A stretch of 61,545 bases of DNA. It comes from Hyphomicrobiales bacterium (lineage in GTDB: Bacteria > Pseudomonadota > Alphaproteobacteria > Rhizobiales > JAJFHC01). Where the stretch lies: assembly GCA_021775835.1 (NCBI GenBank), contig JAJFHC010000091.1, positions 1 to 61,545 of the forward strand, given 5' to 3'. Positions 42,663-51,467 of the stretch are shown one piece after another. Each line of letters starts with the position of its first letter. Position 1 is the first letter of the stretch. The position numbers were made by a program, and so were the translations under genes. Below the pieces are notes generated by a model. That model was not told the DNA's origin. It saw only the letters and a program-made list of their open reading frames with translations, and ran no database searches.

Positions 42663-44105
42663 ATGACCGGCAAGAACATCCTGATCCTGTGTTCCGACGA
42701 GCATTCCCGTTCAGCGCTGGGGTGTTATGGGCACCCGGTCGCAAAAACCCCGGCGCTCGACAAGCTGGCATTGGCCGGCATGCGGTTTACCCAAGGTTAC
42801 ACGCCGTCACCAATCTGCATTCCCGCCCGGGCGAGCCTCGCCACCGGGCTGCATGTTCATGAAACCCGGTGCTGGTCGTCTGCAGAGCCCTATTACGGAC
42901 AGATCGAAAGCTGGATGCATCGGCTGCGCGATGCCGGTCACCCTGTGGTCTCCATCGGCAAACTGCATTTCCGGTCGGGCCAGGACGACAACGGTTTCAG
43001 CGAAGAGATCGTGCCGATGTACCTGACGAACGGCGGACGCGGTTGGCCACAGGGCCTGCTGCGCGACCCCATGCCGCCGTTTGACGGTTCCAGGGAACTG
43101 GCCGCCGAAACCGGGCCCGGCGACAGCACGTATACGGACTATGACCGGCTGGTCACCGACGAGGCCTGCCGCTGGCTGCGGCGCTACCCGGCCAAAGCTG
43201 CCGACAAACCCTGGGCGGCGTTCGTATCCATGGTCAGCCCGCATTTCCCGCTGACCGCGCCACAGGCCTTCTTCGACCTCTATGAGGGTCTTGAAATGCC
43301 GGCAGCCTATGGCCGGGGAGAAAACGAGCGCTGGCAGCATCCGGCATTGGAGGAAATGCTGAAATTCTGGGACTATGACGACTATTTCGACGAACCCACC
43401 CGCGTCCTTGCCCGGCGTTGTTATTACGGGCTGTGCAGTTTTCTCGATGACAATATCCGCAAGGTCCTGGAGGCGCTGGAAGACTCCGGCCAGGCCCGCG
43501 ACACGGTGGTTCTCTACATTTCCGATCACGGCGAAATGCTGGGCAATCACGGGTTCTGGACAAAATCCGTGATGTACGAGGATTCCGTCGCTGTTCCCAT
43601 CATCATGTCAGGCCCTGGTGTGGCAACAGGCGTGAACCGCACGCCGGTGTCCCTGACCGATGTTGCGGCAACCGTCGAGCACTGTGTCGGCCTGACGCCA
43701 CAGGTCCCGTCCGGGGCCTGGGCCAGCCGTCCCTTGCAGGGTTTCATAGATGTTCCGGAAGCGGGGCGGCCCATATTGAGCGAGTATCACGACGGCGGCA
43801 GCCCGACCGGCTTTTACATGATCCGCCAGGGCCACTGGAAATATGTCCACTACGCCGGCAACTATCCGCCCCAGCTCTTCAATCTGGAGAAGGATCCGCT
43901 CGAATGCGAGGATCTGGGACAAAGCCCGGCCCACGCGGCCGAGCGCGAAAGGCTCGACGGTGTGCTCACCTCGATACTCGATCCCGACGCCGTCAGCGCT
44001 CAGGCCTTCGAAGACCAGGCGGCCCTGATTGAAACCTATGGTGGCCCTGAAGCGGTTTTGTCCATGCCCAGCTTCAACCACACGCCGACACCGACAGCGG
44101 GGTAG
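42663..44105 (+). CDS. Sulfatase family hydrolase (formylglycine-dependent type)
   Basis: From ATG 42663 (GAGG 5 bases upstream) the product is 480 residues. The sulfatase signature Cys52-x-Pro-x-Arg is present in SPICIPARASLATG, so Cys52 can be converted to formylglycine. Metal residues include LCSDEHSRSALGCYG near the N-terminus and YISDHGEMLGNHGFWTKS. No signal peptide is seen, so it acts in the cytosol, like choline sulfatases. It may hydrolyse a small sulfate or phosphate ester; choline-O-sulfate would suit the amine island but this is a guess. It is divergent from iclR. Confidence 0.85.
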   Translation: MTGKNILILCSDEHSRSALGCYGHPVAKTPALDKLALAGMRFTQGYTPSPICIPARASLATGLHVHETRCWSSAEPYYGQIESWMHRLRDAGHPVVSIGKLHFRSGQDDNGFSEEIVPMYLTNGGRGWPQGLLRDPMPPFDGSRELAAETGPGDSTYTDYDRLVTDEACRWLRRYPAKAADKPWAAFVSMVSPHFPLTAPQAFFDLYEGLEMPAAYGRGENERWQHPALEEMLKFWDYDDYFDEPTRVLARRCYYGLCSFLDDNIRKVLEALEDSGQARDTVVLYISDHGEMLGNHGFWTKSVMYEDSVAVPIIMSGPGVATGVNRTPVSLTDVAATVEHCVGLTPQVPSGAWASRPLQGFIDVPEAGRPILSEYHDGGSPTGFYMIRQGHWKYVHYAGNYPPQLFNLEKDPLECEDLGQSPAHAAERERLDGVLTSILDPDAVSAQAFEDQAALIETYGGPEAVLSMPSFNHTPTPTAG

Positions 44106-44163
44106 GTCTGGTCTGCTGGGTCGCCGTTTGTTTCAGGCCGAAAGGATCGTCGGTAATCGGGTG

Positions 44164-44796
44164 CTACTTGGTGCCGTACATGCGGTCGCCGGCGTCGCCG
44201 AGGCCTGGAACGATATAGCCGTGATCGTTCAGGCATTCATCCAGGGCTGCGGTATAGACGTGCACATCCGGGTGGGCTGCGGTCAGGGCCGCCACCCCTT
44301 CGGGGGCTGCAAGCAGGCAGACGAATTTGATATCCCGGGCGCCAGCTTCCTTCAAACGTGTAAGCGCAGCCGAAGCCGAATTCGACGTTGCCAGCATCGG
44401 GTCGACCGCGATGCAGGTGCGCTCGTTCATGTACTCCGGCAGCTTGAGATAATACTCCACGGGCTGAAGTGTCTTGGGGTCACGGTACAATCCGATATGA
44501 CCGACCCTTGCCGACGGCACCAGGTCGAGCATGCCGTCAAGCAGACCATTGCCGGCGCGCAGGATCGATACGAACACCAGTTTCCGGCCTTTGAGAATCG
44601 GCGCTTCCATTTCCGCAAGTGGCGTGTTGATGGTCCGTGTGGTTGTCGGCAGATCGCGCAGGACTTCGTAGGCAAGAAGCATGCTGATTTCCCGCAGAAG
44701 CTGCCTGAAAACGGCGGATGCCGTGTCCACGTCGCGCATCAGCGTCAGCTTGTGCTGGATCAGGGGGTGATCCACGACCGTCAGTTTGTCTGTCAC
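44164..44796 (-). CDS. upp: Uracil phosphoribosyltransferase
   Basis: The start is GTG 44796 ([17 protein letters not shown]), with AAGGAG 8 bases upstream; the frame is open to 44847. The 210-residue protein matches Upp: [32 protein letters not shown], the PRPP loop [11 protein letters not shown] (usual VDPMLATG, with an S for the Gly) and the uracil-binding end [17 protein letters not shown]. It makes UMP from uracil and PRPP in the cytosol for pyrimidine salvage. It converges on the sulfatase gene. A GC hairpin (44878-44893) lies just upstream of it. Confidence 0.95.
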   Translation of the reverse strand: MTDKLTVVDHPLIQHKLTLMRDVDTASAVFRQLLREISMLLAYEVLRDLPTTTRTINTPLAEMEAPILKGRKLVFVSILRAGNGLLDGMLDLVPSARVGHIGLYRDPKTLQPVEYYLKLPEYMNERTCIAVDPMLATSNSASAALTRLKEAGARDIKFVCLLAAPEGVAALTAAHPDVHVYTAALDECLNDHGYIVPGLGDAGDRMYGTK

Positions 44797-45017
44797 GGTT
44801 TTAGCTCCTTGCCAGTTTTCACTCTCATTGCCAGCTTGCCGCCACACGACAAGAACGACCGGTGAAGCTGATCAATAGACCGCAGTCGCGGTCGTCGGCA
44901 AGGGGCGGAAGGAGATATGGACAGCTTATCGACAGGTCAGGTCAAACAGCGTGTTGGTTCTTGACAAGCCTGATGGATCAGTCCGTCGTCGGCGCAAATC
45001 GGATGCAATACAGGAGG

Positions 45018-46331
45018 TTACACAGGCTGTTGGCGATATTTGTCGAGCGGTCTGCAATAGGTTTCGGGCAAGGTGAGCGCGCACAGGAAACCGATAACGC
45101 CACAGATGATGAGGCTCGCAAACGCGAAATGATAGGCATCGAGGGAGTATTGCCTGGCCCCGTCGATCAATTGTCCGTCCCACTGCAAATCCAGCAGCAG
45201 CCCGATCACCGGTTGCAGGAGGGCGCCGGAGCCCACCGTGAAGCCATTGACGATTCCCGTTACCGTGCCGTGATATGCGGGATCGATGATCTCGCGGGAC
45301 AGGGCGAAGCTGATGACCATCGTCGCCCCGAACAGCCCGGTCAGGAATATCGCCGTTGCAGCTCCTTCGAGCGGCAGACCCGGCCAGAAGAACAGGATCG
45401 AAATCATGCTGGTTGAGACAAGCGATCCAACCACCACCGAAGTTTTCCGGCGCCCGATGAAGTCGGACAGCCAGCCATTCAAGGGCGCACCGATGGCCCA
45501 TCCGACAAACATCAGGGATGCCACAAAGGCTGCCTCCGGGCGGTCTATGCCGTAGCGTGCCATGAGGTAGGGCACAGCCCACAGGCCGCCAAACGCCAGC
45601 ATCGGCCCCGTCATGGTCAGCGCCGTGATCGATATGGTCCAGACGTGGATGTTGGAAAACGTAGAGCGAAGATCCCGCAACACACTGTGCTTGGCGGTCC
45701 CGACTTTCCGCACCGCAATGCCGGCGGCAACTTCAGGTGTTGCCCGCACGGTAATCCAGATGAGGCCTGCCAGGACAAATCCGAATACGCCGGCCCCGAT
45801 CATCGTTGTCCGCCAGCCGGTCGCCTCGACCACAGCCGCCAGCGGCGCCTGGCCTCCGATGCCCGCCAGCATGGCCACGAACATGGTCAGGCCGGACAGG
45901 AGCGCAAAACGGTTCTGTGGAAACCAGTGGCTGATGAGCGTGAGCGTACCGACGAATCCCACTGCAGAGCCGATCCCGATCAGGAGCCGTCCGGCATAGG
46001 CCGGGTAGATCGACGGTGCCAGTCCGAATAATACGCTTCCGGTCGCCGCCAGAATCAGGGAAACGGCGATCATGCGGCGTGCACCCCAACGGTCGATCAG
46101 GGAGCCGATCGGCAACTGGAGGCCGGCATAGGCATAAAAATAGAGTGCCGACAGATTGCCCAGAACGGCAGCGCCCACGGAAAAGTCCCGCATCAGGTCG
46201 TCGACCATGACGCTGGGGGTCACCCGTTGAAAAAAGGCATAGCCGAAAGCCGTCGCGCCGAGTGCCCAGATCGTCCAGGCCCGCGGCCCGCCGAGCGGCG
46301 GGACGGTCGCCGTACCAGAATTGTTGTTCAT
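45018..46331 (-). CDS. Major facilitator superfamily transporter
   Basis: The 437-residue protein has twelve predicted helices and MFS hallmarks: the loop GSLIDRWGARRMIAVS between helices 2 and 3, GRLLIGIGSAVGFVGTLTLISHWFP in helix 4, and a second-half repeat NGWLSDFIGRRKTSVVVGS. The substrate is unclear; anion:cation symporters and sugar-phosphate antiporters are possible. An 8-bp dyad is located just upstream (46377-46402), so a local regulator may control it. It follows the TadE-like operon terminator. Confidence 0.88.
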   Translation of the reverse strand: MNNNSGTATVPPLGGPRAWTIWALGATAFGYAFFQRVTPSVMVDDLMRDFSVGAAVLGNLSALYFYAYAGLQLPIGSLIDRWGARRMIAVSLILAATGSVLFGLAPSIYPAYAGRLLIGIGSAVGFVGTLTLISHWFPQNRFALLSGLTMFVAMLAGIGGQAPLAAVVEATGWRTTMIGAGVFGFVLAGLIWITVRATPEVAAGIAVRKVGTAKHSVLRDLRSTFSNIHVWTISITALTMTGPMLAFGGLWAVPYLMARYGIDRPEAAFVASLMFVGWAIGAPLNGWLSDFIGRRKTSVVVGSLVSTSMISILFFWPGLPLEGAATAIFLTGLFGATMVISFALSREIIDPAYHGTVTGIVNGFTVGSGALLQPVIGLLLDLQWDGQLIDGARQYSLDAYHFAFASLIICGVIGFLCALTLPETYCRPLDKYRQQPV

Positions 46332-46344
46332 GTGGGCTCATCGC

Positions 46345-46375
46345 AAAGAAAAGGCCCGTCGCATTCCCAACGGGC
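46345..46375 (-). terminator. Intrinsic terminator of the tadE-like operon
   Basis: Read on the minus strand, GCCCGT and ACGGGC form a stem around 10 bases and are followed by CTTTTCTTT. It separates the tadE-like genes from the MFS gene, although it lies only about 14 bases from the MFS start. Confidence 0.6.
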
Positions 46376-46376
46376 A

Positions 46377-46402
46377 TTATAAGTCACATACCGTACTTAT
46401 AA
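46377..46402. promoter_or_regulatory. Dyad upstream of the MFS gene
   Basis: TTATAAGT and ACTTATAA are perfect 8-base arms with a 10-base spacer, 45 bases upstream of the MFS start. It is a candidate operator. The AT-rich arms could also serve as a promoter element. Confidence 0.4.
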
Positions 46403-46542
46403 GTGGTCTGCGGGTAAAGGCAAACCGGCCTCACATTCGTTTGAGAGCATGGCGTTGTTGGGTCTGGGCACCAGCCGATTGGATACGCAGATTGACGAAT
46501 GTCGCTGCGGAACCGACGCGATCGCGATGGGCAGGTTTCCCG

Positions 46543-47106
46543 TCAGTTGCGCGTAATCTCGTTGGTGCGCCGCGGCCGCAGGTAGAACGTGTCCGTCAGA
46601 ACGGTCCCGTTCTGCACGAAATGATTGAGGATCGAATCGTAGGTGTACGACACCTCGGTCATGATCAGGCTCTCGCCCGGGCTGAGCAATCCGTTGGGAA
46701 CCGTGATCGCGGCCCCCTCCGACTTTGCGGTCCCGTTGTGAGAATCGCTCCATGCAACGGTCGTGCTTCCGTCGCCGGGGTCGGCAATAATGCTGGTGAC
46801 CACAATTTGTGTCGGTCCGGACTGGTAAGGAACGATCATCGAGCTGGCGGCGACAAAGATGTCGGCAATCTGACCGTCGTCGATTTCGGTCTCCTGGGTG
46901 ACCAGGTCGGCAGTTGCGCTGGCAATGTTGGTCAGCTTCCGGTTGAGTGTCAGCACCTGTCCGATTTCCACGGCACCGAAATAGAGCGTCACCATGACCG
47001 GAAATACCAGGGCAAACTCCACCGCTGCCATGCCCTTGGTGTTACCAAACCATTGGCGGGCATGATAGGTGGTCCATTCAAACGCGGATTCTATTGTCAT
47101 AAACAT
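46543..47106 (-). CDS. TadE-like pseudopilin 1
   Basis: The 187-residue protein has a short N-terminal leader then a class III pilin-like segment, GMAAVEFALVFPVMVTLYFG, with Glu at +5 after the Gly cleavage site and one transmembrane helix. The periplasmic remainder has no recognised domain. TadE proteins are minor pseudopilins needed to build Flp pili. It is the second gene of a two-gene operon, 34 bases after TadE-like 2, and ends before a terminator. Confidence 0.82.
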   Translation of the reverse strand: MFMTIESAFEWTTYHARQWFGNTKGMAAVEFALVFPVMVTLYFGAVEIGQVLTLNRKLTNIASATADLVTQETEIDDGQIADIFVAASSMIVPYQSGPTQIVVTSIIADPGDGSTTVAWSDSHNGTAKSEGAAITVPNGLLSPGESLIMTEVSYTYDSILNHFVQNGTVLTDTFYLRPRRTNEITRN

Positions 47107-47140
47107 AGGTTTTGTCCGTGGGTTTGATCAATTGCCAGTT

Positions 47141-47734
47141 TTAAAACGGTTCATTGCGGAAGGACGCGCTTGCAGCCAGCAATCGTCGCCCGCCTGTCAT
47201 GTTCGACAAGCCGGTGATCCCGTCGGGGATCGGCAGGTCGAACGCGTAGAACGCACGAAACACGACCACTTCACTGCCGGCACCCGGGCTGAAGGACGTG
47301 CTGTCGTCGATTTCACCGTCGCCATCGAGCGGATCGGGCACATTGACGTCGGTGAAGCTTGGAAAACTCCGGACGTCGACCACCAGGCCGTTCGAACAAT
47401 CGATGAAGGCATAGACATTGTCGCAAATCGCCGTACGGATGGCGGCCTCGTCCATGCCACCGGTTTGGGCCTGGCCGGTCCTGATCAGACGGGCCGCTTC
47501 AGCCACGCCGGTTTCAAGCATTGACTGGGCAAAATAGACGATTGTCACCTGGAAGATGCCCATCAAGAGGGCAAAGAAGGGAGCAGCAACGATACCGAAT
47601 TCCACGGCAGCTGTGCCGTCCCGTGATGACCGGAACCGCCGCAACAGTCCGGAGCGGCGCTTCTTCGAGCCGTCCTGTGATGCGGGCTCACCAGTTCGGC
47701 GCGTTGGACGCCATTTTGGGAACAGTGAGTTCAT
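47141..47734 (-). CDS. TadE-like pseudopilin 2
   Basis: The 197-residue protein has a basic N-terminus (about 1-37), then DGTAAVEFGIVAAPFFALLMGIFQ, a TadE-type processing site (Gly before T-A-A-V-E) and one helix. The rest is periplasmic. AAAGG stands before the ATG. It is the first gene of the operon and is divergent from the first TadG-like gene across 273 AT-rich bases. Confidence 0.82.
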   Translation of the reverse strand: MNSLFPKWRPTRRTGEPASQDGSKKRRSGLLRRFRSSRDGTAAVEFGIVAAPFFALLMGIFQVTIVYFAQSMLETGVAEAARLIRTGQAQTGGMDEAAIRTAICDNVYAFIDCSNGLVVDVRSFPSFTDVNVPDPLDGDGEIDDSTSFSPGAGSEVVVFRAFYAFDLPIPDGITGLSNMTGGRRLLAASASFRNEPF

Positions 47735-48007
47735 GAATCACCTTTGAATCATTGCTAATGCGAATTGAAGCGAAACATATCAAATACAGATTATGGAAGT
47801 ATTTATTCAGAAGATAAAAAGTAAATAGTAAATTTAATATTTGAGTTACCATATGAAAATTCGCGTTTACATATTGATAACCTATAATTTTGTGACAATT
47901 TTAATCTATCTGAGCAATAACAGTGCAAACCGGGGCAATTCATAGTCAGGATACGACGGGTTCCAGAGTGCATGATCGCCGAACCCGACGAACAGGACCG
48001 ACAGAAT
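47735..48007. promoter_or_regulatory. AT-rich divergent control region of the Tad accessory genes
   Basis: The region is very AT-rich against the G+C-rich genome, with many TTTA and AATTT runs, and lies between divergent tadE-like and tadG-like genes. It must contain the promoters for both directions. I cannot place single -10 and -35 boxes with confidence. Confidence 0.45.
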
Positions 48008-49525
48008 ATGATGACAGGAATTTGCGCATTCATCCGAAAACTGGCGAGAGATAAATCCGCCAACGTGGCCATGATCTTCGGGCTTTTGCTCGTGCCGCTC
48101 GTGGGAGCAGCAGGGGTCGGAGTTGATCTGTCCCGTGGGTTTCTTGTCCAGCAGCGATTGAATCATGCGATTGATGCTGCCGCTCTTGCCGTGGCGACCG
48201 CGTCGGAAGACAAGACGGAAGACGAACTTCAGGAACTCGCTCAGAAGTATTTTGACGCCAACTATTCACCGGACGGTAGTGCCACGCCTGGCACAATACA
48301 GGTCACCTTCGGCGACGAAACGGTTCGAATTCTGGCAACGGCAGAAGTGCCGACAGCTCTGATGAGTGCTCTCGGCATCCACGACATGAATGTTGCCGCA
48401 CACACTGAAGTCACCCGGAAATTGTCCGGTGTGGAAGTCGTGCTGGTCCTCGACAACACAGGTTCAATGAGCCGGAACGGTAAGATTGATGCGCTCAAGA
48501 CCGCCGCAACGGATCTAATGGACATCATGTTCGCCGAGGAGGAAACTTCGGAGCTCATCAAGGTGGGCCTCGTCCCGTTCTCTGCGGCCGTCAATGTCGG
48601 CACCCAGCATCGGGATGACGGTTGGATCGACACCACAGGGCGGTCGAGTGTCAACGGATTGAACTTCAACGGTGGACGTCACGCCATGCAGGTTTTCGAT
48701 CTGCTGGACAACAAATCCTGGAACGGCTGCGTCGAAGCACGCCCGTCACCGATGGATGTCAATGACACCCCTCCTACCAGTGATGACGGCGATTCATTGT
48801 GGGTCCCCTATTTCGCACCGGATGAACCCGATTCAAGCGCTGCGAGCGAACATGGCTATGAATACTACAACAGCTATCTGTCGGACGACACCGGCAGCAA
48901 CAACATGCAGACGCGCCAGAAGCGTTGGCGCAAATACCGGGACCAGACTGTCAGCGGCGACGGCCCGCACTGGAATTGCAACACCCGGCCGGTGACCGCC
49001 ATGACCGGTGACAAGAGCGATATTCTGGACGCGATCGACGCTATGAACGCAACTGGAAACACGAACATTCCGCAGGGAATGGCCTGGGGCTGGCGGCTGA
49101 TTTCACCCGCTGAGCCATTTACCGAAGGTGTTGCCTATGACGACGAATCGTTCCGAAAGGTGATCATCCTTCTAACGGACGGGCAAAACGTGATCGGTGA
49201 AGCCGATAACCACAACCGTTCAACATACGGCGCCTATGGTTTCGTAAAGGACCGGCGTCTCGGCACGAACAACAGCAGCACGGCGCAAGACCGCCTGAAC
49301 GATCGTACCACTGATGTTTGCAATAATATCAAGAACGCAGATTCCGATCGCCCGATCATTGTCTACACGATCACGTTTCAGCTTGGTGACGGAACGACCA
49401 AGGACCTGATGCGCAACTGCGCCTCCGACCCGGAAAAATATTTCGACTCACCGTCGAATGAAGCCCTGAGGCGCAATTTCGAAGCGATTGCCGGCGAGCT
49501 GAGTGATTTGCGGATCAGCAAGTGA
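48008..49525 (+). CDS. TadG-like pilus assembly protein with vWA domain, paralog 1
   Basis: From ATG 48008 (MMTGICAFIRKL) the product is 505 residues. An N-terminal Tad segment, SANVAMIFGLLLVPLVGAAG, forms a transmembrane helix. A von Willebrand A domain follows, starting VEVVLVLDNTGSMSRNGKID, where DNTGSM is a variant MIDAS. A long Asp/Asn/Tyr-rich insert with WNGCVEARPSPMDV and WVPYFAPDEPD comes next, and the end is LSDLRISK. TadG proteins anchor or regulate the Flp pilus at the cell envelope. It is the most diverged of three tandem copies. An upstream ATG at 47972 is possible but has no ribosome site. Confidence 0.82.
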   Translation: MMTGICAFIRKLARDKSANVAMIFGLLLVPLVGAAGVGVDLSRGFLVQQRLNHAIDAAALAVATASEDKTEDELQELAQKYFDANYSPDGSATPGTIQVTFGDETVRILATAEVPTALMSALGIHDMNVAAHTEVTRKLSGVEVVLVLDNTGSMSRNGKIDALKTAATDLMDIMFAEEETSELIKVGLVPFSAAVNVGTQHRDDGWIDTTGRSSVNGLNFNGGRHAMQVFDLLDNKSWNGCVEARPSPMDVNDTPPTSDDGDSLWVPYFAPDEPDSSAASEHGYEYYNSYLSDDTGSNNMQTRQKRWRKYRDQTVSGDGPHWNCNTRPVTAMTGDKSDILDAIDAMNATGNTNIPQGMAWGWRLISPAEPFTEGVAYDDESFRKVIILLTDGQNVIGEADNHNRSTYGAYGFVKDRRLGTNNSSTAQDRLNDRTTDVCNNIKNADSDRPIIVYTITFQLGDGTTKDLMRNCASDPEKYFDSPSNEALRRNFEAIAGELSDLRISK

Positions 49526-49658
49526 TTGCCGAAGCTCCGGGCGAGGTGAGTGTAACAGCATCTCTAAACCGGCCAAATTTATCGAAATACTAAAGAAAAT
49601 CTGACTCAAAACTGACAAGGTATTTTTGCAATTCATTGGCACCTGCAGTCTTAGGGTT

Positions 49659-49680
49659 GGTGATGGTTCTTTGAATCACC
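49659..49680. promoter_or_regulatory. Small dyad before TadG paralog 2
   Basis: GGTGAT and ATCACC are 6-base arms around 10 bases, about 30 bases before the ATG at 49709, inside an AT-rich gap. It may be a leader hairpin or operator. Confidence 0.25.
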
Positions 49681-49708
49681 GACTTCAGACGAAAGGTATC
49701 TTCAAGCC

Positions 49709-51268
49709 ATGTTGCAGATATGCAAAGAACAGGCACTGGTCCTGAGTAGGGGTATTGACAGGGTTTTCCATAAGGTCGCCCGGTCGCTGGAAAACTTTCG
49801 ACGCGATACCCGCGGCAACATCGCGATGATATTTGGCCTGGCGGTCATTCCCATGGTGACGGCAGCCGGCGTCGGTATCGATCTTTCCCGCGGCTACATG
49901 GTCAAGCAGCGCCTTGGCCATGCCCTCGATGCCGCGGCCCTGGCGGTGGGAACCGCGACCGGCAAGACCGGCGACGAGCTTGATGCCATTGCTCAAAGTT
50001 ATTTCGATGCAAATTACCCCGCCGCCGAATTGGGCGTGCCGGGCGCCCTGACCCTGACCGTCACTGACGGTGTCGTATCCATGGCCGCCACTGCCGAAGT
50101 CGACACAGCCATGATGAATGTGGTTGGCTATGACACGCTGAATGTATCCGCCACCACTGAAGTGACCCGGAAGATCACCGGCCTGGAAGTCGTCATGGTA
50201 CTCGACAACACCGGTTCAATGGGATCCTACGGCAAATTGTCCGCCCTCAAGACAGCAGCCGACGACCTGGTGGACATCTTGTATGGTCCGGAAACATCGT
50301 CGGAAAACCTCAAGATTGGCCTGGTGCCGTTTGCAGCTGCAGTCAATGTCGGCACGGATTACGAGGACTCCGGCTGGATCGATACAACGGGTGCTTCCAG
50401 TGTCAACGGACTGAACTTCCGCAACGGCAAGCACGCCATGCAGATCTATGGTTTTTTGACCAACAAGAGCTGGAATGGTTGCGTGGAAGCGCGGCCGTCA
50501 CCCTATGATATTCAGGACACCACTCCCGATCCTTCTCTCGGCGATACGTTATGGGTGCCCTATTTTGCGCCGGATGAGCCAGACAACGGGAATGACTACG
50601 GCTACTACTACCCGACCAACTATCTGAATGACAACACGACGAACAACGATCTCCAGATTCGCCAGAGCAAGAACAACAAGTACAAGACGAATGTCTATTC
50701 ATCCGGACCGCACACGAACTGCTCGACCAAACCGATCACACCGCTGACGGGCACCAAAGTCACGGTTACGGATGCGATCTCTGCCATGAACTCCACCGGG
50801 ACAACAAACATTCCCTTCGGCATGGCGTGGGGATGGCGAGTCATTTCGCCGACCGAGCCTTTCACCGAAGGGTCACCCTATGACGACGAAAAATTCCAGA
50901 AGGTGATAATTCTGCTCACCGACGGCGAGAACTACATTGGCAGCTACAACAATCACAACAAGAGCTACTACAATGGCTATGGCTATGTGAAGGATGGCCG
51001 TCTCGGGACCACAAGTGCCAGTGCCGCACTGACGGAACTGAACGAACGGACGGCGGAAGTCTGCGAGAACATCAAGGATGAGAATCCGGACAAGCCGATC
51101 ATCATCTACACGATCACGTTCCAACTCTATGATGACGATATCAAGGACATCATGCGCAACTGCGCCAGTGATCCGGAAAAATTCTTCGACTCACCGTCAA
51201 ACTCCGTCCTGAAGCAGAATTTCCAGACGATCGCCAACGAACTGAGTGAACTTCGGATCAGCAAGTAA
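49709..51268 (+). CDS. TadG-like pilus assembly protein with vWA domain, paralog 2
   Basis: The 519-residue protein has a variable first 35 residues, then RGNIAMIFGLAVIPMVTAAG (Tad transmembrane segment). The vWA start is VVMVLDNTGSMGSYGKLS, and the vWA core continues through KVIILLTDGENYIGSYN. A Tyr/Asn-rich insert (YGYYYPTNYLNDNTT) lies between. It ends NELSELRISK. It is the same length as paralog 3 and about nine-tenths identical to it from residue 36 on, with no gaps. It has its own AT-rich upstream region, so the copies are probably transcribed separately. Confidence 0.82.
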   Translation: MLQICKEQALVLSRGIDRVFHKVARSLENFRRDTRGNIAMIFGLAVIPMVTAAGVGIDLSRGYMVKQRLGHALDAAALAVGTATGKTGDELDAIAQSYFDANYPAAELGVPGALTLTVTDGVVSMAATAEVDTAMMNVVGYDTLNVSATTEVTRKITGLEVVMVLDNTGSMGSYGKLSALKTAADDLVDILYGPETSSENLKIGLVPFAAAVNVGTDYEDSGWIDTTGASSVNGLNFRNGKHAMQIYGFLTNKSWNGCVEARPSPYDIQDTTPDPSLGDTLWVPYFAPDEPDNGNDYGYYYPTNYLNDNTTNNDLQIRQSKNNKYKTNVYSSGPHTNCSTKPITPLTGTKVTVTDAISAMNSTGTTNIPFGMAWGWRVISPTEPFTEGSPYDDEKFQKVIILLTDGENYIGSYNNHNKSYYNGYGYVKDGRLGTTSASAALTELNERTAEVCENIKDENPDKPIIIYTITFQLYDDDIKDIMRNCASDPEKFFDSPSNSVLKQNFQTIANELSELRISK

Positions 51269-51467
51269 TAGCGATCCACGGTATTATGAATAAAGAATCG
51301 TAAAAAGCCGGATTCACAATTTAATCAAAGTGCTGATTGTGCGTTGACGGAATATATACCAAGTAAATTTCCCGTTAATTTACACATGGATCGTACATTG
51401 GCCGGGAATACAATGAATAGGTGCACTCTAATTCATTATTTGCTGTGGACAAGAGGTTCAAACGGTC

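Noticed and set aside
44917..44964. 15-codon ORF with a perfect AAGGAGAT site between upp and the MFS gene
   Set aside because: It is on the plus strand with no gene downstream in that direction to lead; likely chance, although a small peptide cannot be ruled out.
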